Notes: generated by a model not told the origin, from the letters alone. Positions 7,893 to 17,310 are shown, counted from the first letter of the stretch. The stretch is DNA of 64,000 bases from CBDCVD01 sp965224015 (GCA_965224015.1 OZ245032.1:1426001-1490000), one strand, 5' to 3'. Numbers and translations are program-made.

Positions 7893-8300
7893 TTACGACG
7901 CCGAATCCGATGACTTTGTTGCAGACGCAGCAGACGCAGCAGACGCATTGGCCGCGGACTTTGCGGCGGACAGTTTCGCCGTAGATTTTTTCGCCTTACG
8001 CGCAGCGGGGGCTTTCCGTTTTGCCTTGACGGGTTTTTTTGTTGCGCGCTTTTTGGGTTGCGCGCGCTCAAGCGCGGCAATCCTGTCTTCGAGGGCCGCA
8101 ATTCTCTCGGCCATTGTCGAGACCATTTCGCGCATAGCCTCAAGATCGTCACGCTTGGCCACATCGAGGACACTCATAAAGCGCTCTGATTGCGCCCGGG
8201 CCAGGCTTTCAAATTCATCGCGCATGGTCTGTGCCGCACCGGCGGCATCGTTCAGCACCTTGGCAAATTCATCGAATATGGGATTGTGTTGCGAGGACAT
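7893..8300 (-). CDS. UbiK-like accessory factor (BMFP/YqiC family) with Ala/Lys tail
   Basis: Residues 1-80 match the BMFP/YqiC/UbiK pattern: an N-terminal IFDEFAKVLNDAAGAAQ helix followed by a coiled coil with VSTMAERIAALEDRIAALE. UbiK helps assemble the ubiquinone synthesis complex in proteobacteria and can promote membrane association. Residues 84-135 form a lysine-, alanine- and serine-rich tail like histone H1, probably disordered and able to bind nucleic acid or acidic lipid. Part of the tail is encoded by a 9-base repeat (about 7922-7946). It lies upstream of proC on the same strand. Confidence 0.75.
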   Translation of the reverse strand: MSSQHNPIFDEFAKVLNDAAGAAQTMRDEFESLARAQSERFMSVLDVAKRDDLEAMREMVSTMAERIAALEDRIAALERAQPKKRATKKPVKAKRKAPAARKAKKSTAKLSAAKSAANASAASAASATKSSDSAS

Positions 8301-8372
8301 GGAAAAGCTCCTGTGTTGGTGAGGGTCTTGCCAACCCTGGGGTGAGAATTCCCGCCCATCCGCTCGCGCAAA

Positions 8373-8888
8373 CTACGACTGACGCGCCGCGCCTTTTTGC
8401 TCAAGCGCCGCGACAACACAAGACGGGACAAACGAAGAAATATCTCCTCCCATGGAGGCGATTTGACGCACCAGAGACGCCGCAATATGCCGAACTGCCG
8501 GCGATCCGGGAACAAAAACCAGTTGGATGTCGGGCGCTAACGTCGCGTTCATTCCCGCCATCTGCATTTCATAATTATAGTCCGTCGTGTCGCGCAGCCC
8601 GCGCAGCAAAACGGACGCCTTAAATTGATCCATGGCATCAACCACAAGGCCGTTAAAAGTGACAACCTCAATGTCGCACTGCTGTGCATTCGTGATCTTT
8701 GTGGTTCCGGCGACCGCCTCCTCGATCAAGGCCTTGCGCGCTTCGACAGAGAACATGGCCTGCTTGTGATGATGGGCGCCAACGGCAATAATCAGACGAT
8801 CGAACAAACGCCCGCCCTGGCAAATGACATCAATGTGGCCATTGGTCAAGGGATCAAAGGACCCGGGATAGAGTGCAGAATGTGCCAT
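8373..8888 (-). CDS. coaD: Pantetheine-phosphate adenylyltransferase
   Basis: Penultimate step of coenzyme A synthesis: transfers AMP to 4'-phosphopantetheine. The N-terminal nucleotidyltransferase motif YPGSFDPLTNGH, with the TxGH signature at 15-18, is intact. The C-terminal LVRQIASMGGDISSFVP block is also typical. The 171-residue length is normal for the bacterial enzyme. It is followed on the same strand by the UbiK-like gene and proC. Confidence 0.97.
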   Translation of the reverse strand: MAHSALYPGSFDPLTNGHIDVICQGGRLFDRLIIAVGAHHHKQAMFSVEARKALIEEAVAGTTKITNAQQCDIEVVTFNGLVVDAMDQFKASVLLRGLRDTTDYNYEMQMAGMNATLAPDIQLVFVPGSPAVRHIAASLVRQIASMGGDISSFVPSCVVAALEQKGAARQS

Positions 8889-9003
8889 TGTTCAACTGAT
8901 AGCGCGCACCGACACATACGACAAGTCATTTTGCCAAAACAGGGGCGGGTATTATTACGGTGTTTGTTCGCCATCACAGGCCGCGCCGCATCGCCAAGGC
9001 GAA

Positions 9004-9711
9004 TCACGCGCCATTCGGGCTCGCCAGTTCTCCTACCCCCCCATTTTCCTTAGACCATGCCAATGGCGCCTGAAGAAAGGCCTCCACCGCAGCAAGAACC
9101 GCAGCATCGAAATGCCCGTCATCCCGCGCCACGGCCAGAATATCGCGCCAGGTCGCCAGGTAATGGAGCTCAATTCCGGCCTTGCGCAAATTCTGCCGCG
9201 CGGTCGGGAAAATATCGTAGTAGAAAATCGCAAACGTGTGGGCAATCTCAGCACCTGCATCCGCAAGCGCACCGGCAAAGGCAATCTTGCTCCCCCCATC
9301 GGTGGCCAGATCCTCAACCAGCAAGACCCGTTTGTGCGCAGGCAAATCACCCTCGATTCGTGCATCACGGCCAAAACCTTTCGGTTTTTTGCGCACATAC
9401 ACCATGGGAAGGGCGAGACGTTCGGCCATCCAGGCCGCAAACGCAATGCCCGCCGTCTCGCCACCGGCAATCACGTCAAAACGCTCAAATCCCACGTCTC
9501 GCAGCACCGTCGCAACAGCAAAGTCCATAAGCGCACCGCGAATACGCGGATAGGATATAAGCCGGCGGCAGTCGATGTAAACAGGACTGGCCAGCCCTGA
9601 CGTGAGCACATAGGGCTCCTCAGGGCGAAAATGTACGGCCTCAATCTCCAGCAACATGCGGGCCGTGGCATGGGTAACAAACGCCTTATCGGGAAATGTG
9701 TGTTGAAACAC
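9004..9711 (-). CDS. pyrE: Orotate phosphoribosyltransferase
   Basis: Joins orotate and PRPP to give OMP in pyrimidine synthesis. The frame stays open into the ferredoxin gene, so the start is placed at the GTG at 9711, preceded by GGA 10 bases upstream and lying 15 bases after the ferredoxin stop. This gives 235 residues beginning MFQHTFPDKAF. Conserved blocks are TSGLASPVYIDCR near residue 35-47 and the PRPP loop VLLVEDLATDGGSK. It probably shares a transcript with the upstream ferredoxin gene. Confidence 0.94.
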   Translation of the reverse strand: MFQHTFPDKAFVTHATARMLLEIEAVHFRPEEPYVLTSGLASPVYIDCRRLISYPRIRGALMDFAVATVLRDVGFERFDVIAGGETAGIAFAAWMAERLALPMVYVRKKPKGFGRDARIEGDLPAHKRVLLVEDLATDGGSKIAFAGALADAGAEIAHTFAIFYYDIFPTARQNLRKAGIELHYLATWRDILAVARDDGHFDAAVLAAVEAFLQAPLAWSKENGGVGELASPNGA

Positions 9712-9725
9712 GAACGCCCACGTCC

Positions 9726-10046
9726 TTACGCCTGTTGTTCCGGAAGATGCACAATAAGACCGTCGAGACTGTCGCTGACCTTGATTTGGCACGATAACCG
9801 GCTGGACTCACGCGGATCGTAAGCAAAGTCTAGCATATCCTCCTCCATGGGTTCCGGCCCCCCCACGATCCCGGTCCACGCCTCATCCACATAAAGATGA
9901 CAGGTGGCGCATGCGCACGCCCCGCCGCACTCGGCCTCAATACGGGGCACACCATTTTTTATGGCAACCTCCATAACCGTGCTTCCCGTCTCACCTTCGG
10001 TTTCGTATTTTGTTCCGTCGTGATCAATATAAGTGATTTTGGCCAT
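9726..10046 (-). CDS. 2Fe-2S ferredoxin, adrenodoxin type
   Basis: A 106-residue electron carrier. The cluster cysteines are visible in ECGGACACATC (about 40-49) and a fourth at RLSCQIK (about 85), the C-x5-C-x2-C...C pattern of adrenodoxin/putidaredoxin-like ferredoxins. The acidic helix PMEEDMLDFA just before the last cysteine is the usual partner-docking face. Such proteins feed electrons to Fe-S assembly or to monooxygenases; the partner here is unknown. It lies immediately upstream of pyrE on the same strand. Confidence 0.95.
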   Translation of the reverse strand: MAKITYIDHDGTKYETEGETGSTVMEVAIKNGVPRIEAECGGACACATCHLYVDEAWTGIVGGPEPMEEDMLDFAYDPRESSRLSCQIKVSDSLDGLIVHLPEQQA

Positions 10047-10081
10047 GGAGATTGGTGTATTCCTGCCTTTTTGTTGCGCCC

Positions 10082-10250
10082 TAGATCAGCTTGGCGTTTA
10101 GGTGTACCCATTTTGTGAGCGGTACAGCTAAACGCATAAAGCTGATCGCCCTCTAAATCTATAGCAAAATGCAAAAACAATGCTGAAAGCTCCATGATTC
10201 CAACTAAACGCATTTTGCTACAGACGTCGACGGTCGTAGAGCGTGTCAAC
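10082..10250 (+). repeat. Family A intergenic repeat, copy A3 with family C terminus
   Basis: Begins AGATCAGCTTGGCGTTTAGG and has the CTATAGCAAAATGC / GCATTTTGCTA arms of the second hairpin, with one base change in the right arm. TAGAGCGTGTCA follows at about 10236. It lies upstream of the ferredoxin gene. Confidence 0.78.
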
Positions 10251-10315
10251 GCCTCGCCCTATGTATGGCGCCGGCAGGAAAATTTCAAGCCAGAAAAGCG
10301 ATCCGGGTGTGACAC

Positions 10316-10690
10316 TCAACGGCCATCGCTCTTGGCAACAACCCGTCGTCCGCGCGATGTTAGCCGGCATACCAGCCAGTCAGGTTTAATAGGATTGTTG
10401 AACCAGCGCTCGGCCCAACCGTTGTTGATACAGGCCCTTATGGTTGCGGACGGAATTTCGCCACCATCAGGCCAAAACAGGGGCAGCTTGCCGCCAGGGG
10501 CATCAAGGCCCTGGGTCAGGTAGCGGCGCTGGGCCGGGCTCGGACGCCTGATCGCGCGTTTCGACGCAAAAGAAGGCTTGTCTGCAAGCACGCGATTACC
10601 ACGGCGATCCGATGGCGAGGCTCCGGTCATTGTTTGTGAACCCATAATGCCTTTCTCATAACGCGCGTACACCAAGCGTTCTGGTTCCAT
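10316..10690 (-). CDS. Hypothetical protein with conserved winged-helix-like C-terminal region
   Basis: I do not recognise a named family with confidence. The C-terminal half (about 50-118), with RRYLTQGLDAPGGKLPLF and WFNNPIKPDWLVCRLTSRG, looks conserved and resembles short uncharacterised proteins seen in Rhodospirillales-like genomes, possibly a winged-helix fold. The N-terminal 45 residues are basic and variable; a start at the internal ATG in QTMTGASP (about 10630) is possible. There are no cysteine motifs and no signal peptide. It stands alone between repeat A3 and a long gene-poor gap. Confidence 0.55.
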   Translation of the reverse strand: MEPERLVYARYEKGIMGSQTMTGASPSDRRGNRVLADKPSFASKRAIRRPSPAQRRYLTQGLDAPGGKLPLFWPDGGEIPSATIRACINNGWAERWFNNPIKPDWLVCRLTSRGRRVVAKSDGR

Positions 10691-11656
10691 TCAGCAGCAA
10701 GATTGTGTTAATGTGGCACGACTTTACAGAAATTATGTTAAAAATGCCCGTCGTTAACAATGTTAAAAGATTTCATTTCTCATCCCTTCGATTTAAGGTT
10801 AATATTGTGTTATCGCGCGGATGCGGCCTATTGGAATGCGCGTAGGGCAATTTGTTCACTTGGTTTCGCATATCCACGGGTTTTTGGCGCATTTGGCCTG
10901 GCTGGTGCGGGGGCGTTGCCGCAAGGCTCTCGATCGAAGGATGAGGCTCTATAATAAATACAATCTAAAGTTAAAGAATGCCAGAGCCGCGCTTTAAGGC
11001 TAACATGCGTTTTCTTTAACGAGCCCTTGTTTCTTATGATACAATTTTCGTGGTACCATTAAGGACTGGTAAATCCGTAAATTGTGGTACACGCCCTATG
11101 GGCTACGCCATGCAAAGGTCCCTGGCGGCGCAAACTGAAAGGAGCATAAAAGCGCATAACTGTAAAGCGCATAACTGTGGAGGTTATGAAATTAACACTT
11201 TAGGACTTCGCTTTAATGCCCCACAAACGTATTTGAAAAATTGTTGACGTTGCAGACAATTTTGCAAAAGCGTTGGTGCTGTTGCCTTCTCTGTTGTCTC
11301 CGGGCGGAACTCTGAGGGAGGGTTGGTTGAGGGGCAGAAAGGTCTTGTAGGTCAGCGCCGACGTTGAAAGCGCCGATGTTGTAATTGTTGCGTGAGGGCC
11401 TTGCGTGCTTGGGCGTGCGGGTAATCGGGGGTTGCGAACAACAATTCCGATAGGAAACGCTGAAAACAGCGAGTTATGAACACGCTGCCCGCAGTCCCCA
11501 ACGTGTGCTTTGTGCTTTAAGAGCTGCATGTTCGGAGTGTTTTGGATTGGGCCCTATGGAGGGGACGGAGCCATGCCGATACGATCCATCGGTGTTTGGT
11601 CAACGTCCTGACTGTTATAGGGCCTTACACGCACAATAGAAGCTAAAGAGACGACG
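10691..11656. other. Gene-poor interval with a 15-base direct repeat
   Basis: Nearly 1 kb without a convincing coding region; short open frames on both strands look like chance frames. 10700-11050 is AT-rich with several TTAA blocks. 11149-11178 holds two exact copies of a 15-base unit (AAAGCGCATAACTGT). 11240-11560 is GC-rich and could encode a structured RNA, but I could not match it to 6S RNA, RNase P RNA, tmRNA or SRP RNA. The last part presumably contains the promoter of the giant coiled-coil gene. Confidence 0.6.
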
Positions 11657-14600
11657 ATGGCGAAAAAGGGAACCTCTGTTGTAAGCGATCCGACCGAAGC
11701 CGCCCTGGAAGCGGCCAAGCACGCGATCGAATCGGCTAACGGTCACGCGACCCAGGCACAGGACGGGCAATCCGCACCGCGCCGACAGGGCAAACACGAA
11801 ACGGTGCCCAAATCCGCTGCTGCGGTCGATGAAAAACCTCTTGCGCAGGCGTCCCCGCAAGAGATGCCGGCACCAGGCGACACGGACGCGTTTTATTATG
11901 AGCTGGCTGACGAATTGGCCGCACCCGACGCTGTTGAAGCTGCGAATGATGACCGCAGCGCTATGGGTAAGCTTATTTATAACCTGCAGCGCCCCGCCTC
12001 CCTGACCCCTTATATTTTTGCCGCCATCGCAGCCCTGACGTGGATCGTCGCCGCCTTTGTCCTTGACGCCACTTTAATGGATGGCGCGCTGGCCAAAACT
12101 TTGAGCCTGCAGGCCGGCCCGTCTGCCCAAAACATCGCCGCTCCTTATGTGGCGACCTTGTTGACGGTGGTCGTCATTCCGGTTGTACTTTTCTTTGTTG
12201 TCGCGGCGCTGTTTCGGCGTATGCAGGAAATTCGCAACGTATCTCGGGCCATGACAGATATCGCCATCCGTCTTGTCGCGCCTGGCGACGCCGCGAAACG
12301 AAATCTCGCCTCCTCCCCTCAGGCCGTTCGCGGTGAGCTCGAAAATTTAGGCACCAGTATTGAAAGAGCCTTGGCGCGCGCGGGGGAATATGAGATTCAA
12401 ATCCATAACGAAGTGGCCTTGCTGGATCGCGCCTATGAAGAAAACGACTATCGTATTCGCCGCTTGATCCAGGATCTTGCTGATGAACGTGAGGCGGTGG
12501 TTAGCAATGGCGAGCGTCTGCATCATGCCATTTCGGGCGCTTATCAGATGCTGGCCAACGAATTGTCCTCAACAAGTGAGAGAATCGACAGCGAGATCCG
12601 TGACGCACACACGCGAATCAAGAAAAGTGTCGACACGGGAGCTACAGACATATCCGCCGGATTGACAGCGCAAAGTGCGACACTGCTGAAAGGCCTGCGG
12701 GAACAGGGCCGGACTGTCGCCCGGCAGATCGGCGCCGAAGTCGAACGTATTTTTGAGCGCATCGATGCCAAAAACACCGAGCTTAGCACGTCATTCTCTG
12801 AGACCTCAAACCAATCGATGCATTCCCTGATCGACGCCGGAGCGCAGCTGATATCCGAACTCTCAGATCGCTCGGAAAAACTCAACAACGAACTCAACAG
12901 TGCCGGCCAGACCCTGCTTGATGACGTTATTGCCCGCGCTGATACGCTGACCGACAAATTGGAAGCGCAAACCGAACGTATGCATGACCTGATTGCGATC
13001 AAGGGTGAGGAGCTTGATAAGCGTCTGGAGAGCAGCGCCGAGCGCCTGGGAGATTTGCTGAGCGAGCGGGCGGGCAAGGTCAATCAATCCATTGAGGCCA
13101 ATGCCTCCGCGATTGTGGCTTCCGTCACGCAGAAATGTCAGGGCCTGGCTGCACAACTGGCGGAGCAAAACAATACGGTCGTCAAGCAAATGGAAGACCT
13201 GGGGGCCAACCTTGGTCAGCATATTGATGCGCGCACCCGCGCGGCGGTCGATCTCGTGCAGCATCGCCTGTCTGGGGCCATCGGCCAATTTGAAGAGCAA
13301 GCCGCTAAGGCCTCAACCCATTTTGAGGAAAAAGCGACCCAATTGTCCAAAGGCTTCAGCCAAAATGCTTCCACAGCCGGTCAGCGTTTCAATGATGTCG
13401 CAGCCCGCTTTAACGAACAAATGACCGCACAAGCGGATGTTCTGGCCGATGCTTTTGACGATCGCCTTAAGCGATTTGATAAACTGGTCAACAACAAGGC
13501 CGTCGGGCTGGTTACCGATCTGGGTGATCGGGCCGAATATATGAATACAATGCTCTCGCAGCATTTTACCACGTTTGGCTCGCTTTTGGACAGCAAAGCC
13601 GGACAAATCGATGAATCCCTCAGCAAATATCGCAGTACCCTGAAGCAAGGTCTTACCGTCAACGTGGACAAGCTCGAAAAGCTGCTTCAAACCCAGCGTC
13701 ACACTTTTGAGGGCGGGATCAGCCACCGTCTTGAGGCCATGTCCGATGTGTTTGCGGAGAAACTGCAAAACGCCGACAGTATCTTCTATGGACGGCTCAA
13801 TCTATTGGAAGAGGCCCTTGAAAAGCACACGCGCTCAGCCAAGGATCTGTTTGCCCAGCACACCCTGAACCTGACCGACGTTTTCTCCAGCGGCCACGAT
13901 CGCCTGCAGGCCTCACTGCACACCGTTCTTGATACATCGGGCGAGGCCTTAAACGCCCAGGTTGACACGATTTCATCAAATCTGGCAGGGCGCATGAATG
14001 CGGCCAAAAGCGCCTTCGATGACCGCATCAACGCCTGGGTGGACACCCTCGATAAGCGCAGTGAGGATATTGGAACCGCTATTGCGGAGAAAGCGACCGG
14101 TGTTGCCGATCGCATCGCCTTCGAAAGCGACAAAGCGATGGTCCTGTTTCGCAGGGCGACCGATGATCTGCAGGGTCAGCAAAACGAAATCATCTCCGGA
14201 CTTGATGGCCAATTGGGCGAGCTTGCTAAATTACTGAATAAACAGGGCCCGGATCTGATCGAAGCCCTGCAGATCAGGAGTGATGAGGTCTCATACCGTA
14301 TTGATGAGGCTGGCAAGACAATCCTTTCCGCCATCGATTCGCAACGCCAGGAATTGGCACAGGTCCTTCACAAGACCGGAATCGAAACCGTCAAGGCCTT
14401 GCGCGATACCAAAACCCAGGTCACCTCGGAACTTGCTGAAGTTATGGGACAGGTGGACAACTCGGCGCGCGCCCTTAGCAGCCTTATTGACCATGCAGGT
14501 GAAAGTCTGGAACAGATTGAGGCAACACTTGACCAAAAGTCCGAGGCGTTCCGCGATGTTGTCAACAATGCCCTGAAGGACTCGAGCAACACCAGCGCCC

Positions 14601-16360
14601 TCATGTCCGAGCAGGTCTCCCTGTTGCGCTCAATCAGCGGCAAGGTTCTCGAGGACCTGTCCACAACCACCGAGCAATTCGAAGCCCAAAGCCAGGCCCT
14701 GGTGGCGACGGCGCATCAGTTGGATCGCGCCAATGCGGACTTTGAGGAAAGCCTCGACAAGCGCGGCACCGCGATCGAAGACATGACCACCTCACTTGAT
14801 CACAAGGCGCGCGAGATCGCAGACCTTATGGGAGAGTTCTCCAGTGCCTTCAATACCGCCCTTGAGTCGGCGGATACACAGACACGGGATGTGGCGTTGA
14901 GTCTGCGCAACGAGGCGGAAAACGCCGCAAGCGTGATTATCTCACGCCTTGAAGACGTGCAGCGCGCATCGGGCCTGCAAAGCCAAAAGGCGCTCTCGCA
15001 TATTCGCGACATGCACGCCGAACTGAGTCGAGAACTTGGCACCACCATTACCGATTCAAGCGACAGATTGAGCGAAACGATTACCACCTTGCGGGAAATT
15101 TCCCGCGAACTGCGGCGCGATATCAGCGCCACGCGCTCCGAGATGCGCCGCGAAATCATGGAGTTGCCGGAAGAAACAAAAGCCAGCACTGAAGCCTTGC
15201 GGCGCGCCGTCACCGATCAGATACAGGCTCTGAAAGACCTGTCCACAATGGTCAATCAGCGCGAGTTTACGGATTTCTCGCCCCCGGCACAAAACCAGGC
15301 AACTCGGCAATCGGCAAGACAACGCTCCTCCTCCGTATCCGCGCGCCCCTTTAAGGCCATCACGGAAAACCCGCCGTCAACTCGCCCACAAGAGGCTGCA
15401 CGCGCGGATGCAAACCGCACCACGACAGCAGACGCAGCCCGCCAGCGGTCACAGGTGACCCGTTCAGCGTCACGCCTGAAAACGTCAACTAGCTCTTTTG
15501 CATCGCCTTCAGGTGCAACGGTGCCGGATGCCAGCGAGCAGCAGCCTGGCGGTACCAATGGGTTTACCATACAGGATAAGGACACTAAGGACACTCAGGA
15601 CGCTCAGGCCCGTGGTGAGCGTGGATGGGTTTCCAACCTGTTGAGCCGCGCATCGGATGAAACCAGTACGCAAGAGGTCTCGGATACGAAAGTGCGGCCA
15701 ACTGATCGCACGGCGCAGGACAATAAGACACTTGGCAGCAAGACCCTTGTTGATGCTTATTCTGATGACGATGCGCCCAAGCGACAAAAATCCGCACCCC
15801 GCGCCAACCACAAAAGCCCGGAAACGGAATGGACCCAGGGAGCGCCCTCCCCTTCCAGGCCGCGTGCAGCGCGCAGCAAAACCGTGGAACCGTTCGCCAC
15901 CGATAAGCTGTCCTCATCGTCCTCGCGCGAACCCGACAGGGCCGCATCAAAAACCAACGGCGAGACTATGGTCGCGCAAGAACGTGCCACGGGGGATGAC
16001 AATACCCGCAAGGCGGAGATTTCCACCCTTGAATCTCTGGCCAATTGCATTACGCAAGCTCTTGATCACAAAACCACCCGCGATACGTGGCGGCGCTATG
16101 GAGATGGCGAGCGAGACAACATCTTTACCGATGCCCTCTATACGCCATTTGGGCGACGAATATTCAAGCAGGTTCAGAATCGTTATAGCAATGACGCGAC
16201 ATTCAAGCGCTCTGTCGACTACTATGTCGCTGACTTTGAACGCCTGCTGGCACAGGTGGCAGAGGCGGATGGGGACAGTTCCGACGTGGAAAATTACCTC
16301 ATATCTGATATGGGCAAGGTCTACACGCTGCTGGCACATGTGAGCCATCGCCTGCAATAG
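11657..16360 (+). CDS. Giant membrane-anchored coiled-coil protein, growth-pole-ring (GPR)-like
   Basis: A 1567-residue protein with distinct zones. Residues 1-115 are polar and probably cytoplasmic. There are two membrane segments, at about 117-140 and 162-190. From about 230 to 1205 there is an almost continuous helical repeat of apolipoprotein A/E-like or coiled-coil character, rich in D, E, Q, A and L. Residues 1210-1450 are a Ser/Pro/Lys-rich disordered region. A compact C-terminal domain (about 1455-1567) contains RRYGDGERD and YTPFGRRIFKQV. This layout resembles the Agrobacterium growth pole ring protein, a large apolipoprotein-like protein needed for polar growth and rod shape. The function here is inferred from architecture only. 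It is a single-gene unit. Confidence 0.75.
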   Translation: MAKKGTSVVSDPTEAALEAAKHAIESANGHATQAQDGQSAPRRQGKHETVPKSAAAVDEKPLAQASPQEMPAPGDTDAFYYELADELAAPDAVEAANDDRSAMGKLIYNLQRPASLTPYIFAAIAALTWIVAAFVLDATLMDGALAKTLSLQAGPSAQNIAAPYVATLLTVVVIPVVLFFVVAALFRRMQEIRNVSRAMTDIAIRLVAPGDAAKRNLASSPQAVRGELENLGTSIERALARAGEYEIQIHNEVALLDRAYEENDYRIRRLIQDLADEREAVVSNGERLHHAISGAYQMLANELSSTSERIDSEIRDAHTRIKKSVDTGATDISAGLTAQSATLLKGLREQGRTVARQIGAEVERIFERIDAKNTELSTSFSETSNQSMHSLIDAGAQLISELSDRSEKLNNELNSAGQTLLDDVIARADTLTDKLEAQTERMHDLIAIKGEELDKRLESSAERLGDLLSERAGKVNQSIEANASAIVASVTQKCQGLAAQLAEQNNTVVKQMEDLGANLGQHIDARTRAAVDLVQHRLSGAIGQFEEQAAKASTHFEEKATQLSKGFSQNASTAGQRFNDVAARFNEQMTAQADVLADAFDDRLKRFDKLVNNKAVGLVTDLGDRAEYMNTMLSQHFTTFGSLLDSKAGQIDESLSKYRSTLKQGLTVNVDKLEKLLQTQRHTFEGGISHRLEAMSDVFAEKLQNADSIFYGRLNLLEEALEKHTRSAKDLFAQHTLNLTDVFSSGHDRLQASLHTVLDTSGEALNAQVDTISSNLAGRMNAAKSAFDDRINAWVDTLDKRSEDIGTAIAEKATGVADRIAFESDKAMVLFRRATDDLQGQQNEIISGLDGQLGELAKLLNKQGPDLIEALQIRSDEVSYRIDEAGKTILSAIDSQRQELAQVLHKTGIETVKALRDTKTQVTSELAEVMGQVDNSARALSSLIDHAGESLEQIEATLDQKSEAFRDVVNNALKDSSNTSALMSEQVSLLRSISGKVLEDLSTTTEQFEAQSQALVATAHQLDRANADFEESLDKRGTAIEDMTTSLDHKAREIADLMGEFSSAFNTALESADTQTRDVALSLRNEAENAASVIISRLEDVQRASGLQSQKALSHIRDMHAELSRELGTTITDSSDRLSETITTLREISRELRRDISATRSEMRREIMELPEETKASTEALRRAVTDQIQALKDLSTMVNQREFTDFSPPAQNQATRQSARQRSSSVSARPFKAITENPPSTRPQEAARADANRTTTADAARQRSQVTRSASRLKTSTSSFASPSGATVPDASEQQPGGTNGFTIQDKDTKDTQDAQARGERGWVSNLLSRASDETSTQEVSDTKVRPTDRTAQDNKTLGSKTLVDAYSDDDAPKRQKSAPRANHKSPETEWTQGAPSPSRPRAARSKTVEPFATDKLSSSSSREPDRAASKTNGETMVAQERATGDDNTRKAEISTLESLANCITQALDHKTTRDTWRRYGDGERDNIFTDALYTPFGRRIFKQVQNRYSNDATFKRSVDYYVADFERLLAQVAEADGDSSDVENYLISDMGKVYTLLAHVSHRLQ

Positions 16361-16367
16361 GCGGGCC

Positions 16368-16413
16368 GCCAGCAAGGCCGCAATAGCCCTGACTTCAGAC
16401 CTGACACGCTCTA
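16368..16413 (-). repeat. Family D core joined to a family C terminus at the SDR stop codon
   Basis: The D core (GGCCGCAATAGCCCTGACTT) runs directly into CCTGACACGCTCTA, which is the C terminus TAGAGCGTGTCAGG on the minus strand. Its TAG is the stop codon of the SDR gene. It separates the giant coiled-coil gene from the convergent SDR gene. Confidence 0.7.
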
Positions 16414-17172
16414 GCCAAAGTCCATCATCATCTTGAACCGGTCATCGCGAACGTCGAGAACAACCTCGTCGATGTCTCTCGCCTGCGCACTACATAGCCA
16501 AGCGATTACAGAAGCGGGAACACGCGGTGCAACGAGATCGCTTTGCAATATTTTACTGATGGGGTTAAGACCCGATCGCCGGATTTCTTCCTGCATCGGC
16601 GTATCCGTCGGCGGAATACCGATGAAGAATGTTTTGATGCCGTCCCCTGCAAGCTCAAGGTCAAACATGCGGCTCAGCATAAGAACCCCCGCCTTTGAGG
16701 TGCAATAGGCTGTCCATCCCTCCATTGGCGTGGTCGCGGCACCGGTTCCGGCGTTGATAATAAGGCCCCTGCTCTCGCGCAGCAACGGTAAAGCCGCCAC
16801 GCTAACCCGATGAACCCCGGCGACGTTCACCGCATAGGCCGGGATGAGATCATCGCTTTTAAGATCGCTTAAACTGCCGATGGGGGAGATGATGCCGGCG
16901 TTGTTGATGAGAACATCAAGACGCCCGGCGGTTGCCTGCACTTCTAACAGGGCCTTGTCCGTTTGCCATTGCGATGTAACATCAAGCGGAAAGTCAATGA
17001 CCCCGTCCGGTAAGGATTCGACGGGCTCCTGCCTGTGCAGGCCGGCAAAGACGCGCGCCCCCTTTTCGGCCAGAACGCGGGTGACTTCAATACCGATACC
17101 ACGCCCGGCGCCGGTGACGAGGACGACCTTTCCGGAAAGGTCCGGAACACGAACGGGAGCGAGATTAAACAT
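16411..17172 (-). CDS. SDR family NAD(P)-dependent oxidoreductase
   Basis: A classical short-chain dehydrogenase. With the start at the ATG at 17172 (MFNLAPVRVPDLSGK) it has 253 residues; a longer frame has no homology in its extension. The cofactor motif TGAGRGIG, the NNAG strand and the catalytic YCTSK are all present. It lies divergent from the sugar-acid gene block at 17642-28235 and is likely to act in the same pathway. The promoter region carries a perfect 15-base palindrome of the kind bound by FadR-type GntR regulators. The TAG stop coincides with a repeat terminus. The substrate is unknown, perhaps a sugar or sugar acid. Confidence 0.88.
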   Translation of the reverse strand: MFNLAPVRVPDLSGKVVLVTGAGRGIGIEVTRVLAEKGARVFAGLHRQEPVESLPDGVIDFPLDVTSQWQTDKALLEVQATAGRLDVLINNAGIISPIGSLSDLKSDDLIPAYAVNVAGVHRVSVAALPLLRESRGLIINAGTGAATTPMEGWTAYCTSKAGVLMLSRMFDLELAGDGIKTFFIGIPPTDTPMQEEIRRSGLNPISKILQSDLVAPRVPASVIAWLCSAQARDIDEVVLDVRDDRFKMMMDFG

Positions 17173-17216
17173 TTTCCTTGATCTTTTTCCTTGATCTTTG
17201 CCTGGAAGCGTAGTTA

Positions 17217-17231
17217 ATTGGTCTGACCAAT
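17217..17231. promoter_or_regulatory. Putative GntR/FadR-type operator upstream of the SDR gene
   Basis: The perfect inverted repeat ATTGGTC-T-GACCAAT lies 45-59 bases upstream of the SDR start codon. TGGTC-N-GACCA palindromes are the usual targets of FCD-domain GntR regulators, and one is encoded at 25284-26027. The pairing of site and regulator is inferred. Confidence 0.6.
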
Positions 17232-17276
17232 ATAATCTAACCTGGGAACGCCAACCTGTCAAAAGATAAAGACCTG

Positions 17277-17309
17277 TAATACCAAGGGTCTTTAACAATG
17301 ACTCATGGC
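17277..17309 (+). repeat. Truncated family B element (left end)
   Basis: Matches the first 33 bases or so of family B (TAATACCAAGGGTCTTTAAC...) and stops where a family C end begins. Confidence 0.75.
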
Positions 17310-17310
17310 T

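Noticed and set aside
7814..8173. N-terminal extension of the proC frame
   Set aside because: It overlaps the UbiK-like gene in another frame; ProC homology starts at 7813.
9712..9792. N-terminal extension of the pyrE frame
   Set aside because: It overlaps the ferredoxin gene; the GTG at 9711 has a ribosome site and matches family length.
11200..11529. Minus-strand open frame of 109 residues
   Set aside because: Composition and lack of conserved features suggest a chance frame; no ribosome site seen.
11240..11560. Possible 6S RNA, RNase P RNA or tmRNA
   Set aside because: I could not find the diagnostic sequence blocks of any of these RNAs.
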